Source: Litoditis marina
Taxonomy: Eukaryota > Nematoda > Chromadorea > Rhabditida > Rhabditidae
Assembly (NCBI GenBank): GCA_964036275.1
Contig: OZ038434.1
Span: 30,962,947-31,026,946 of the forward strand
DNA length: 64,000 nt
Direction: 5' to 3'
Position 1 is the first letter of the stretch. Every line of letters starts with the position of its first letter. Both the position numbers and the translations under genes were made by a program. This document shows, piece after piece, positions 12,101 to 21,600 of this stretch. Below the pieces are notes generated by a model. The model was not told the origin of the DNA, ran no database searches, and worked only from the letters and a program-made list of their open reading frames with translations.

Positions 12101-13470
12101 TACCAGTACACACTACATGTGTCAATTACTGATTGGAGCAATATTCAAACTATTCAATTGTCAGTTTCGTGTGTTTTTGTTTTGGCGCCATTTGGCGTCT
12201 GTTCCGAGCCAGACGATAAAATTTTGAATTTGTGGATCTTTATTTCACATTGGAATATTCAATATCTGTTAACTTGAAACAGTTTGATTGACGATAACTG
12301 ATATTTTTCCAACTTTGGCGCCAATTGGCACCAGGGCACAATGCCAACAGAACTTTTTTTGATTTTCAGATTGAGCATCTTACTTGCCATGTGATAGTTA
12401 TTTAGTGTACCGAATTTCAGACGATTCCATTGACGCTGTCGTGAGTTTGGGTTTTGGCGCCATCTGGCGCCTGGTTCGAGCGCCAGAAGAAAAATTTCAG
12501 TTTTGGAAAAAGACTTTCACACTTTCCAACAAATTATTCAATTTCTATTAGTGTTCAACATTTTAGTTGATGATAAATAGTGTTTTGCCGTTTTTGGCGC
12601 CTATTGGCGCCAGCGCCGGGCGCCAATGGTGATGTATTCATCTCAGATTTGGCGCGACGGGCTAATTTTTGCATTATAACTCATGTTTCAAATTTCAGCT
12701 AAATCGGTTCGGTAGTTTTTCCAATAGTGGTTTTTGGCGCCTATTGGCGCCCGCGCCCGGCGCCAATGAGGAGCTATACATCTCATATTTGGCGCGACAT
12801 GCTAAATTTTGCATTAGAACTCATGTTTCAAATTTCAGCTAAATCGGTTCGATAGTTTTTCCAATAGTCGTTTTTGGCGCCTATTGGCGCCCGCGCCCGG
12901 CGCCAGAGATTACATATACATTTCATACTTGGCGCGACGAGCTAACTTTTGCCATAGAATAGATGTTTCAAATTTCAGCCAAATTGGTTCAGTAGTTTTT
13001 CCACTACGATGCGGACAGAATTCCGTGAGGGAGGAGGGACGAGGGAGGAGGGACGAATTACGGCGGAACTTTTCAACAACGACACGAAACCATAACTCAG
13101 GCGAAAATAATCCGATTTGGCTGAAATTTTCACACAATGTTCAATTCGTGATTCTCTAACGTTCTCTCTTTTTAGTTTTCAAAAAAAGAATATGTTTGAA
13201 GATTTTTGTTAATTAAAAGGAAAAAACGAGTCCGCAATGGCCAAACCAAAGACAACTCACGCAGAGCGCTTCGCGCTCCGCGCTATTCACGTGAAATAAC
13301 GTTAAAGTACGTGAAGTCCCATATGTGATACGTACCTTCATCTGGTCCGCCTTGTTGCCAGCCGATGACGTATAATCGGAGACCACCCGACTGGCAGCCG
13401 AGAACAGCTGCTGTGCCTGTTCGTTCGACATCAGGTCCTTCATTTGACCTATTCCACGCAGGAAATTCAT
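161..13470 (-). CDS. Calcium-independent phospholipase A2, ankyrin/patatin type (PLA2G6-like), 3' part off window
   Basis: Probably hydrolyses sn-2 acyl chains of phospholipids. Exons I can place (gene order): 13336-13470, 9522-9650, 8966-9044, 8595-8733, 7930-8024, 7460-7539, an unclear one near 7220-7310, 6694-6811, 6187-6271, 5572-5665, 5101-5197, 4333-4427, 3934-4043, 2275-2342, 1883-2007, 1448-1597, 924-1036, 161-313. Phases agree at every junction except around 7.2-7.5 kb. The start MNFLRGIGQM follows directly behind an AG and resembles the PLA2G6 N terminus. Ankyrin repeats follow (GDGHSPLASAIRAANFESV, YGADPNSSDAKGETPLMRAV), then the patatin domain: oxyanion motif DGGGIRG in 1883-2007 and nucleophile motif GTSTG in 1448-1597, then a segment ending VWFAARC that matches PLA2G6 before its catalytic DGG, which is off the left edge. 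Intron 1 (3.7 kb) is full of repeats. Same strand as and downstream of the FAM114A-like gene; a shared operon is possible but unproven. Confidence 0.9.
634..649. repeat. Poly-C tract, 16 bases
   Basis: An uninterrupted run of 16 C in a phospholipase intron. Long G/C homopolymers are a known feature of Caenorhabditis genomes and are maintained there by the FANCJ-like helicase DOG-1; here only the run itself is seen. Confidence 0.95.
1730..1882 (-). mobile_element. MITE family M2 copy touching a splice donor
   Basis: Member of a short inverted-repeat family whose ends resemble ACCAGTAAGGTCCGACTAAG and whose inner part carries GAAAAACGGACTACTTTT. This copy runs up to the 3' end of phospholipase exon 1883-2007, and the exon's donor GTCAGACTGAGCGACG is the M2 terminal repeat itself. 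The other end, near 1735, has the second terminal form (GTCCGAACAGTCAGAAAAAT). Confidence 0.65.
2520..3745. repeat. Degenerate inverted TTTCCCGG-rich repeats and (GA)n
   Basis: Two stretches rich in AAATTTCCCGG and its complement (2520-2700 and 3500-3730) face each other across the long intron between exons 2275-2342 and 3934-4043, and may be arms of one old foldback. Between them lies a (GA)n microsatellite at 3129-3186. No coding exon was recognised inside. Confidence 0.4.
3741..3800 (+). mobile_element. SINE-B 3' tail, truncated copy
   Basis: The stretch GTAACACACGGCTGGAATAG followed by ATGCCGTAAAAGATTG and an (ATT)n tail matches the 3' end of the fuller tRNA-like element at 20368-20622. 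Only the tail is present here, as expected for a 5'-truncated retrotransposed copy. Confidence 0.6.
4605..4862. mobile_element. GGTTACC-palindrome element, family M5
   Basis: Inverted-repeat element made of repeated AGGTTACC/GGTAACCT, ending in TATATCTAAC... and ...AAACCGGGTTAG. Related copies are at 26868-27062, 37755-38060, 38612-38865 and 39098-39160. No coding capacity; sits in an intron of the phospholipase gene. Confidence 0.6.
5336..5461. mobile_element. Palindromic MITE family M1
   Basis: About 125 bp, imperfect palindrome with ends CTTAAAGCAGGAC... and ...GTCCTTCTTCAA, a conserved TTATGTGGACCAATC block and a centre of CTGCAATTGAAAAATGTATT. Nine copies were found in the window: this one, 5920-6044, 9741-9865, 14097-14221, 16150-16279, 20995-21120, 22844-22966, 30229-30356 and 41573-41698. 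Intronic here. Confidence 0.8.
5920..6044. mobile_element. Palindromic MITE family M1
   Basis: Copy with the ends TTTAAAGAAGGACGATTATG and its complement at the right; centre GCAATATATTTTTCAATTGC. Intronic in the phospholipase gene, between exons 5572-5665 and 6187-6271. Confidence 0.8.
6395..6525. mobile_element. GAGTCGAG foldback element, family M6
   Basis: AT-rich palindromic stretch bounded by TTGTTAAAGTCGATCTCGAC and GAACTCGATTAACAA. A second copy of the same design lies at 41897-42012, in inverted sense. Intronic, no coding capacity. Confidence 0.5.
7220..7440 (-). other. Unclear phospholipase exon region with inserted repeat
   Basis: Minus-strand frame 7310-7220 reads FAVHNGLTPVNYIL..., which fits the next ankyrin repeat and ends at a phase-0 donor GTTAATTCT that matches exon 6694-6811. 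No AG acceptor exists directly before it. A second coding-like piece, LIERCEANG, lies at about 7390-7425. Between them, 7330-7385 resembles a dispersed repeat also seen at 23795-23890 and 38085-38290. The exon may have been split by an insertion, or the acceptor is one I did not recognise. Confidence 0.4.
7549..7770 (+). mobile_element. tRNA-derived SINE family A
   Basis: A 200-bp repeat with a tRNA-like core at about 7660-7725: A-box-like AGCGCAGTGGTTAGCG and a perfect B box GGTTCGATTCC. It shares a leader (TCTCACTTTCCGCTGTGTAC) with copies at 15940-16145, 29603-29805 and, inverted, 40255-40480. The copy begins within about ten bases of the acceptor of phospholipase exon 7460-7539, so the sequence upstream of that acceptor belongs to the element. 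Confidence 0.75.
9741..9865. mobile_element. Palindromic MITE family M1
   Basis: Well-preserved copy with both TTTAAAGAAGGACGATTATG ends, in the first intron of the phospholipase gene. Confidence 0.8.
9964..10334. mobile_element. Foldback element with 151-bp arms
   Basis: Arms 9964-10114 and 10184-10334 are near-exact inverted copies with a 69-bp spacer. Outer ends read ATTAGTAAAAAGTGGGGGAA. The end motif AAAAAGTGGGGG.CCAAC recurs at the foldback 27843-28375, so both may belong to one family. Open frames inside are by-products of the symmetry, not genes. Confidence 0.85.
10369..11722. mobile_element. 1.35-kb non-autonomous element with about 65-bp terminal inverted repeats
   Basis: The left end CATATAAGACGTAGCCAATT and its following 45 bases recur inverted at the right end (11656-11722) with few changes. 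The interior is AT-rich with no long frame that resembles a protein and includes subterminal repeats (ACAAACTGTCGG near 10540-10590; ACAAAGTGCG near 11500-11570). Probably a DNA-transposon derivative moved by an enzyme encoded elsewhere. Confidence 0.7.
12060..13003 (+). repeat. Tandem array of about 140-bp GGCGCC units
   Basis: GGCGCC-containing units start near 12060, 12180, 12317, 12454, 12594, 12734 and 12873. The last three are almost identical (TTTTTGGCGCCTATTGGCGC, then ATTTGGCGCGAC, then CATGTTTCAAATTTCAGC); the left ones are diverged. The gradient suggests growth from the right. It lies in phospholipase intron 1; TTTCAG inside every unit looks like a splice acceptor but no coding frame follows. 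Confidence 0.8.
13240..13300 (-). repeat. GCGCTTCGCGC palindrome repeat
   Basis: ACCAAAGACAACTCACGCAG followed by AGCGCTTCGCGCTCCGCGC. Related copies with the same CCAA.GACAAATC.CGCAC lead are at 29446-29492 and (inverted) 30718-30762; the palindrome alone recurs at 61223-61252. Short GC hairpin in AT-rich DNA; likely an end of a repeat family. Confidence 0.6.
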
Positions 13471-14096
13471 CTGGTAATAAGAATAATCAATAAAATCAAT
13501 AATTTCATAAAACACCTGGCTAATTACAAAAAATTAAGTTTTGCATACTTTTTCTGTTCTAGAACAAAGTGTAAGAAGGTCACTGCCATTTTACTAAATG
13601 GCCAGGTCTTGTTACTATCGCCCCCCCCCCACTATTTAAAATGAACCTCCATGTTGAGGAACAGCTGGTTTTCAACGAAAGGAGTTATGTTTTTCTATCC
13701 CAAGTGGAAGGATTTTTTAGACGTTTTAGGCGTTTTACGAGCGTAGGCGTATAAAAAGTGATCCTACTCACCCACTGCTCCTACGGAGAAATTTCTCCAT
13801 TACAAAGGTTCAATCAAAACGTATGAATTGCATGTATGTGTTGTAGGTCAAATTTGGCTGGACAACAAACGGAAACTGACGAGAAAAACAAATTTAAAAT
13901 AAAACTCGGGTTGAAAACCCGTAATCCATACACACTTTTCAAAACTTTTTCATAAACCTTTTTATTCCCCCAAGGAATGTAGAAAAACGAGCTTAAAAGA
14001 AACAGGAACACACTATACGAGTGATTGAATTATATCGATAGAAAAGAACAATATACACCCTCTTTCCACATCATTACTATACACTATAAGTAATCT

Positions 14097-14221
14097 CTTA
14101 AAGAAGGAGGATTATGTCGTCCAATCGCAACGCTTCAGTCCTTTAAACTGCAATACATTTTTCAATTGCAGTTTAAAGGACCGTTTACACGGGATTGGTG
14201 CACATAATCGTCCTGCTTTAA
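14097..14221. mobile_element. Palindromic MITE family M1
   Basis: Copy with slightly changed ends (AAGAAGGAGGATTATGTCG; TCGTCCTGCTTTAA), between the phospholipase and FAM114A-like genes. Confidence 0.75.
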
Positions 14222-14929
14222 CAATGCTAATTAACGCAATTTCAATGTTGGACCAGCAATATATTAGGCACAATGAATAGTATTTGTATCACAGAAACAA
14301 AATAGAACCACAGCCAAAAAGAGAAAAGGAAAACTATAGGTAAGGTTCACAGTTTAACGCTGAACAAACAGGCAAATCATGGATATCGATTAGAATTATG
14401 AACCGAGACCAAATAGGCAACTAGTGAAAGAAGCGCTAATTTCACAATTATGAGGTTTTCTGTGTTGTTAAGTTAGGAAGATTTGACGCACCAATGTTTC
14501 ATGTTTTACCACTCCTTTTACTCCCGTGTAGTATTACGAGTAAGCTCCCCTTAACTTATAGGTAGGGTTTTGTCGCCTTACCCCTCAGGGGTTCTACATA
14601 TTTGTTCACTATTTTTCTGTGTTGTTAAGTTAACACTTGTGAATGAATATATATATTAAACTAGTGTACAAGTCCTCAATTTCTTGTTTACGATAGCTAA
14701 ACATGTCAGAAACGAACTGTAAGATTGGCAAAAAACTGTATAAAATCCACGGCCCACCCAGCAGGCAACTATAAGAAAAGTTGAAACATCGATAAAAGCA
14801 TGAAAGTGATTACGTTACGAAACTACTCGGCTACCTAAACTCCATCTGAATCGTGACGGAGAATATCTTTGAAAATCAGTCAAAATTATAGAAAAACGTG
14901 AACCAATTCCAAATATGATTAGGTTAATG

Positions 14930-15185
14930 TGCTCAGTAACAGATGTACTCAAAATCAGGTGCAGAGAGGGTCAGTAAGTCATTTCGTCCTGTTTTCATTT
15001 TCTCAGAGGGGTTCAACTGATGATGACCCAACCCTCTGAGAAAACCCAAAATCGTCTTGAATCAGGTCATCAGGGTCGAAACGGTTTTGAGTACATCTCT
15101 TACTGAGCACATTAACCTAATCATACCACCATCCAAAAGTCCTAGTGACACAATTATATTTTGTTCAAATAAAATAACCTAATAC
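14930..15185 (+). repeat. Dispersed repeat family M7 with CTCAGAGGG hairpin
   Basis: Contains GTGCTCAGTAA and its complement at the two ends, an inner inverted pair around TTCTCAGAGGGGTT, and a shared tail CCTAGTGACACAATTATATT. Same design at 39910-40207 and 43355-43563. No reading frame of note. Confidence 0.6.
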
Positions 15186-15343
15186 CAATTCCAAATACTT
15201 TGGGTGAGTAATCTAACGTACATTCGGAGGTCAAAAGTCATAATCTGGAAAGTACAGTAACCTATCAGTTTCCGAAAAATGGAAGGTCAAATATCATTCA
15301 ACTATGGTAACCGATTACTGTATACCAGAAACGTAGAAACTAC

Positions 15344-15676
15344 GATAACCGGTTACTGCACTCCAGAAACTACCGTAACCTATTCGGTATCGAACAACAA
15401 TAACCGGTTACTGTCCGAACATTCAAAGGTCAAAAGTGGATAGATCAAAGATCATTCAACTACAGTAACCGGTTACTGTCCGAATATTCAAAGGTCAAAA
15501 GTAGATAGATCGAAGATCATTCAACTACAGTAACCGGTTACTGTCCGAATATTCAAAGGTCAAAAGTAGATAGATCAAAGGTAATTCAACTACAGTAACC
15601 GGTTACTGTCCGAACATTCAAAGGTCAAAAGTAGATAAATCAAAACTACAGTAACCGGTTACTGTCCGAACATGGG
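15344..15676. repeat. 65-bp tandem array overlapping the FAM114A-like stop codon
   Basis: The palindrome CAGTAACCGGTTACTG occurs with TAACC at 15401, 15466, 15531, 15596 and 15652 (spacing 65, 65, 65, 56), with older relatives at 15344 and 15315. The last unit contains the final codons and stop of the FAM114A-like gene, so each repeat carries a fragment of that exon end (TCCGAACATT). Confidence 0.85.
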
Positions 15677-18600
15677 CATGAGTAGGCGGTGAGCCTGTCG
15701 CAGGAAATCCAACGCGGTCGAGGCTTCCACCAACACCTGCGTAGACAACTCGTCGCCCTGAAAACACAAAGATTTATTGTTTGTTTACCTGCTTTTATCT
15801 TATTTCCCTCTTCCTCTTTTGCATTTTCTTACTATGTGAAATGTGAAAACTCGAGTTAAAAGAAAATATACAGATCGTTCGAATTGAGATCAGTTGGCTG
15901 GCTCGACTCTGTTGTATGCTAGAATAAGGGGGACACTTATAGTCGTTGCCAACGGAAAGGCAGGCGGGTACTGTATATCTCACTTTCCGCTGTGTACGCA
16001 CACATGTGTTCGATTCCAGAGCCGGCCCGTTATGTGCTCTAATAGCAGCGTGGTTTGCGCTCTGCTACGAAACTTTTGCTCGCAGGTTCGATTCCGGCAA
16101 GAGACAGAAACATATAAATTTGGCACGCACTACAGATGCAACCTCACATTTGAAGCAGGACGATTATGTGGACCAATCCCGTGTCAACGATTCTTTAAAC
16201 TGCAACTGCAAAATGTATTGCAGTTTAAAGGACTGAAGCGTTTGGATTGGACCACATAATATAATCGTCCTTCTTCAACTCAGATCCAATTGACTAGCCA
16301 ACCTTCCGCGTAAAAATCGCTTGCACGGAATGATTTTAAATATTGGTGGTACCCCCAGTAAAAAACCAAAAAAAGTGGGGGGGGGGGGGGTGAAAGTAAA
16401 ATCCCAATACCGTACTTCATCATCGCCAATCGCCAAATAACACAAGAGTGTGTGTGGGGGGGGGGGGGGGGGGTTCCGATTCTTCACTCCCAAACTCTTA
16501 TTACAACTAGTGAACGAACTAACTGTCTATGTTTGCTCTCAGCCGAAACAGTTGGCCACATGATAAAATAAACAATAAACATAAATACCGTACCTTAACT
16601 CCATCATCGCCCATCGCCAATACTTCCGTGTATCGTTCGGCGATATGATTCAATCTGGATCCCAGGAGAGCGTAGAAACCAATGAACAACGTCCATTCCA
16701 CATCGCTTCCCATCACCAACATCAGATTAGACAATTTGGCTACGACCTGTGAAATAGTAGTTCAGTAGGTTGAAAAAAATTGGATTGTTAAGATTAGTTA
16801 CTAATGAACAAAACTATACGAAAACAAACATATAATATGAAATTATATAACTGAAATTAGAAATGTCACACGGCAACCTATTTTGTTTGATTCAAATCGT
16901 CAACGTTGCCGTCAATCGTCAAATCGTCAATTTTGTGACCGTCTATTGCATCACTCTGTTTTCACACTGCCAATGTTCATACATGTCAACTTAACCAAAC
17001 ATCCGATCTCTTCACAAAACAACTCTCCTTACAACGTCTCTTTCGAAGTAACTATTGTCCCACAACTTATTTGGTACAATCACCATTGCCCAGCGCTGCT
17101 CAATTGCATGTAGTATTATGTGCGCGTAACAGGGTAACCATACCCTTTTTCTTCTCAATTTTTCCCTCCATTTACCCATTTGGAGTGCCACATACTATGT
17201 GGATGTCACGTGTTAAATCACGAATAAATCTATTCTATTTCTATTATATTCTATTCCCTACAACTTAGAGAAAAACAAAACAAAAAAACTGTTCCAGCAT
17301 ACGACAATAACACAGATTTACGACTAGGCAGCACAAAATATCTTGACAGCAGTACAACAAACCTTCTGACTACAAACTACAAAATCAGATTCAAACTCAA
17401 AATAGTTCCAATCATGAACCAAGGTCGGATTACTCGGCAAAAAAATTCCATTTTTAGATTTAAACCCAAGAAAATTGATGATTTCTATCAAAATTTGAAA
17501 GTTTTCTCATGTTCGGGCGAAAAATAGTCCGTTTCTCGACATTTTCTGACTATACGAACAAATTTGGGGTAAGAAAACACATTTTTCTATTGTAAAGTTT
17601 ACATTATTTTCAATTCCAAATAGTTCCAACCTGAACCGTGGCTGCCGTGAATTCGACCAACGACTGAATAGCTTCGTTGTACACATCGTCCGCTGATTTT
17701 CCGTCCGTCCAACTTAAAAGAGTGTCTATCTCCTGGAACAGAGCAAAATAACAATAATAATAATATTGCTATTATTATTATAGCAGAAAACCTAGCTCTC
17801 GTGACTTCAACTATATTAGGAAAACCTGATAGCTAGTAAAACGCAAAATCAGGTAGAAGGTGTGATAATCTATACCATCCAAGATCATTTTTTGAAAATC
17901 GGGTCACAAAAATTGGTTGACTTGAAATGGGACTCAAAAATTGGTGTCTCGACCGAATACACCTTTTCATGAAAACGTTGGTAAGGGCTGTTTTTATAAA
18001 AAAAAATCTGGTCTCTCTCATGCAGGACACGGTGAGACCGCTTCCCAATAATTTTGAATTCTTCCCTCAGTTGAAAAACGGCCGACCGTGACAATTAAAA
18101 TGCGGCCAGCTCATCCCAGACAGAGCTGCGGACCCGCGCGGAAAAAATATACTGTAGTTTGAGCGCGTTAATTTTTGTCGAAATTTGCATAATTTTCAGC
18201 TCCGTTGTTAATAACCGCTTGCGTACAGTATGCGAAGCGGTTTTGTATTTTTCCGTTTTTTCTATTGGACCATTTTTGTCGAGCGGTCTTACCGTGAGGA
18301 AGGAACGCTTACAATCTTACAAAAGTCAGCTGGTGTATGAGTACACCCAAACACCAGTAAGGCCCGACTGAGCAACAAAAAGAAGTCCGTTTTAGATGTG
18401 AACGCGTGAAGATTCATGATTTGTCCACCAAAAAGTAGATAGGTTTTCTTATTTTCGGCTAAAAAGTGGTCCGTTATTCAAATTTTTCTGACTATTCGAC
18501 TTTGCTGGTGTTTGAGTACACCTAACTTTTACTGCTGGGTGTCTATCGGGAATACCTGCAGATTTACCTTATCACATTCTACGATGACCGTCGGTTCATA

Positions 18601-21600
18601 GGGCAGCGAAATCCCCTTGATTATCGATTGGATATTCCGTTCAAATGACGTCATTTGCGTGACGTCATCCGTATTGGCGGAAGAGAGGGCCGACAGAAAT
18701 TGGCTGAAAAGTGAGTGATAAAAGAAATCAGAGAACTAGGAATCAATAATCGATCACCTTTTACTAGAAGTAAATTGAATAGTCACGTAGAGTAAGCATT
18801 CTAATCAGGTATCGTGCACTTTGGCATTGCACGTGTTTGAGTTCTGCTGTGTTTAACATGTTTCACGTGACTTAGCAATTGACTAACAGTAACACTTTTA
18901 TTGTCAAGCTTAGCGGAGAGGTGGCACATATGTAATGGTATTCAGCGTAGATATATCGAGTTATTTCAATACAACACGGGGGTTTCAATGTGGAACCAAA
19001 AAAAAAAAGATATCTATATCTGAGAACGACTTGATCATCGTTTGGTTTGATATCGCAACACCCAGTAACTCACGAATTTCGACCGGAAAGCAAAGGGATC
19101 AACTACAAACACACATACACCAGCAAGGTCGTCCAAATAGTCAGAAAAATTTGGAAAACGGACTACTTTTTAGCCGAAAAGATAATAATCGGTCTACTTT
19201 TGATGAAAAATCCTTAGTATTCACTTGTTTACATCTGAAAACGGATTATATTTCGTCGATTAGTCAGACCTTACTGGTATATGCAAACACATCGGAATAG
19301 TACAACAAATACATTATCAGCTTTCTTTCGAAAAAGCTAACCCTACCCTAAATGAGAAAAAAAGCGTACCGTTCAGACCTCGGCGATGCCTTTGGTCGGT
19401 TGTTCGATAACATGTTATTTTTGGTGTTTTTATCGCTCCGCGGCTACGTTTTGCCCTCGGTTACTTCTGTCGTCGGTTACTTTTGTCGTTCATCATTCAT
19501 CAACAAAACGTACCGTTCGAACTTTGGCGAGGCCTTGGCTCGATTGTTGGACAGCATTTCCAGCGCCTCCAAATGAGACATTCCATTACTTCGCTCGAAC
19601 AGAGACGCCACTGTTGCAATCGACTGAAAACATTAATTTGAATAAAACGCAAAAACGTAATTACAGACTTCAGCTAAATACTTAACACTCTATGGAGAAC
19701 ATGGAAAATGATTGACACACATGCAAAAAAATACAGTATCTCCGGACATGACACATGAACAACACTATCAGGTTTGACGTGAATCAATTGGAAAGCATTT
19801 CCAATGACCGATTCAGTTGCGATATCTTGCGATACCTGAAACTACAAGCAAGCCAGAAAGTAGTTTTGCTTCCTCACAAATTTAAGCCCCGCCTCTCCAC
19901 CAACCGTTGCCAGTGTTGGTTGTGGCCCAGCATAATAGGCTCCTCCCCCTTTCCATTCCCACAAAAACTAAGCCCCGTCCCTCCACCAACCGTTGCCAGT
20001 GTTTGTTGTGGCCCAGCAGAATAGGCAACGCCACCATCCTGCTCCTCCCGTTGACGTAATTCCTTCAGCACATCCGACAGATTCTGACCGTCTTGATCGG
20101 AGAACATCAAACGACGACGACCATTGGCCTTCTGAAGTGAGAAATAAAATCAATAAGTCGATAATGTTGATTCAATATACAGCTTTGTCATTTGTCAACC
20201 CCCTATAATTAGACGCTGTGCGCTATGACATGGAATGAACAGAATGAATATTTCAAATACTAATGAATCTGTGGTACACCAGATCACCAGACAGTCATAT
20301 TTCAGCAACCTTAACCGGCCCGAAAAACTCAGAGAACGGGCTACATTTCGGGGCAAATCCCAAAAGCCGAGTTAGGGGCCGAGTGGTCGACTGGTTATGT
20401 GCGCGCTAGCACTCTAAGCACCATGGTTCGGTCCCACTCGGCGCGGTATCTTCATGGCGGACCGCATGAGCTGGTAATAAAGCTCACCCATGCCTAGTTT
20501 CTCTTCTACGGACCCCACCTCTCTACGGATACTACAATGGGATCACTGTCTTGGTTGTATTTGTATGAATTAAAGTAACACACGGCCGAAATAGTTGCCG
20601 TAAAAGATTATTATTATTATTAGACGTCCCCTGTCTCGATGTTAAACTGGGTCGTTCACGTCGTTTAAACAGAAAAACTAGTTTCTGTAAAGTTTATTGT
20701 ACATAATAAGGCGAAAATCAGAAAATGCAGGAAAACAATTTGGATTGCAAATGTTTTTCAGAGACGTGGAACGTGTGAAGAAAACCAACCGGATCGCTAA
20801 CTGTAATCGCCTCAAATGTCTTCTTTCCTATGGATTCCAGTACATCTATGCCGCCGGTGACTAAACCGGAGAACATTCCCAGTCCACCGGAAGAAACGGA
20901 AGAAACCGGAGCCGGATCGGGACAGGGGGCCGGCTCGGCCGGGAGCTACAAATACAAATTACTAACCTGTTTTTGTGTTTTAGGTTTTAGGGAATTTAAA
21001 GAATGACGATTAAGTTCTCCAATCTCAACGCTTCAGTCCTTTGAACTGCAATACATTCTTCAATTGCAGTTTGAAATACTGACGCGACGAGATTGGAGCA
21101 CATAATCGTCCTACTTTAAAGCATAGGACACGGGGCTGGCTGAGCCGTAAGCTGAAACATGACGGAATCACAAGACCCGAATCAAACACAGGTTAACTTT
21201 GTTGGATGGTCAATAGAGGAAACCCGTTTTCCATAAAATCAGGGTTTTGAAGTGATCCACTGAGTTGCATTCACTAATGAAAACCTCACCTACCAACCAG
21301 TTTAGAAGGTTGGTTGCCCAGTTAAAACGCCTGATTTATATTTAATTCTTGTGAACAACGAAGTTAACTAGTTAACTTACGTATGACGATGACCCAAATA
21401 TAAAAAGAGCAAATATGTACTTATCGAGATGAGATAAGCAGAAATTCGTCCCGAACTTCGATTTTGATTTAAAAAACCGGGGTCCTTTTTGTAGAATACT
21501 TCACAGTTCACTGGTGAGTGGCTGATATAGTCCTAACCTAGTAAATATGTCCATATTTTTGGCATTTTTCGGACCACTTTGGTCTAAACCTCTTCAACAT

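Larger units (their letters stand above)
13471..15658. other. Spacer between FAM114A-like and phospholipase genes
   Basis: About 2.2 kb with no coding exon recognised. It holds a 10-base poly-C at 13621, an M1 palindrome (14097-14221), a family M7 repeat (14930-15185) and a 65-bp tandem array running into the FAM114A stop codon. Whether the two same-strand genes share a transcript cannot be told from this. Confidence 0.6.

Noticed and set aside
12884..13159. Frames on both strands over the GGCGCC array and its right flank
   Set aside because: Repeat sequence; no conserved protein features and no splice phase link to the phospholipase exons.
13336..15757. A single fused FAM114A-phospholipase gene
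   Set aside because: The FAM114A-like frame has a stop at 15659 at the expected family end, and the phospholipase has its own ATG directly behind an acceptor, matching the PLA2G6 N terminus.
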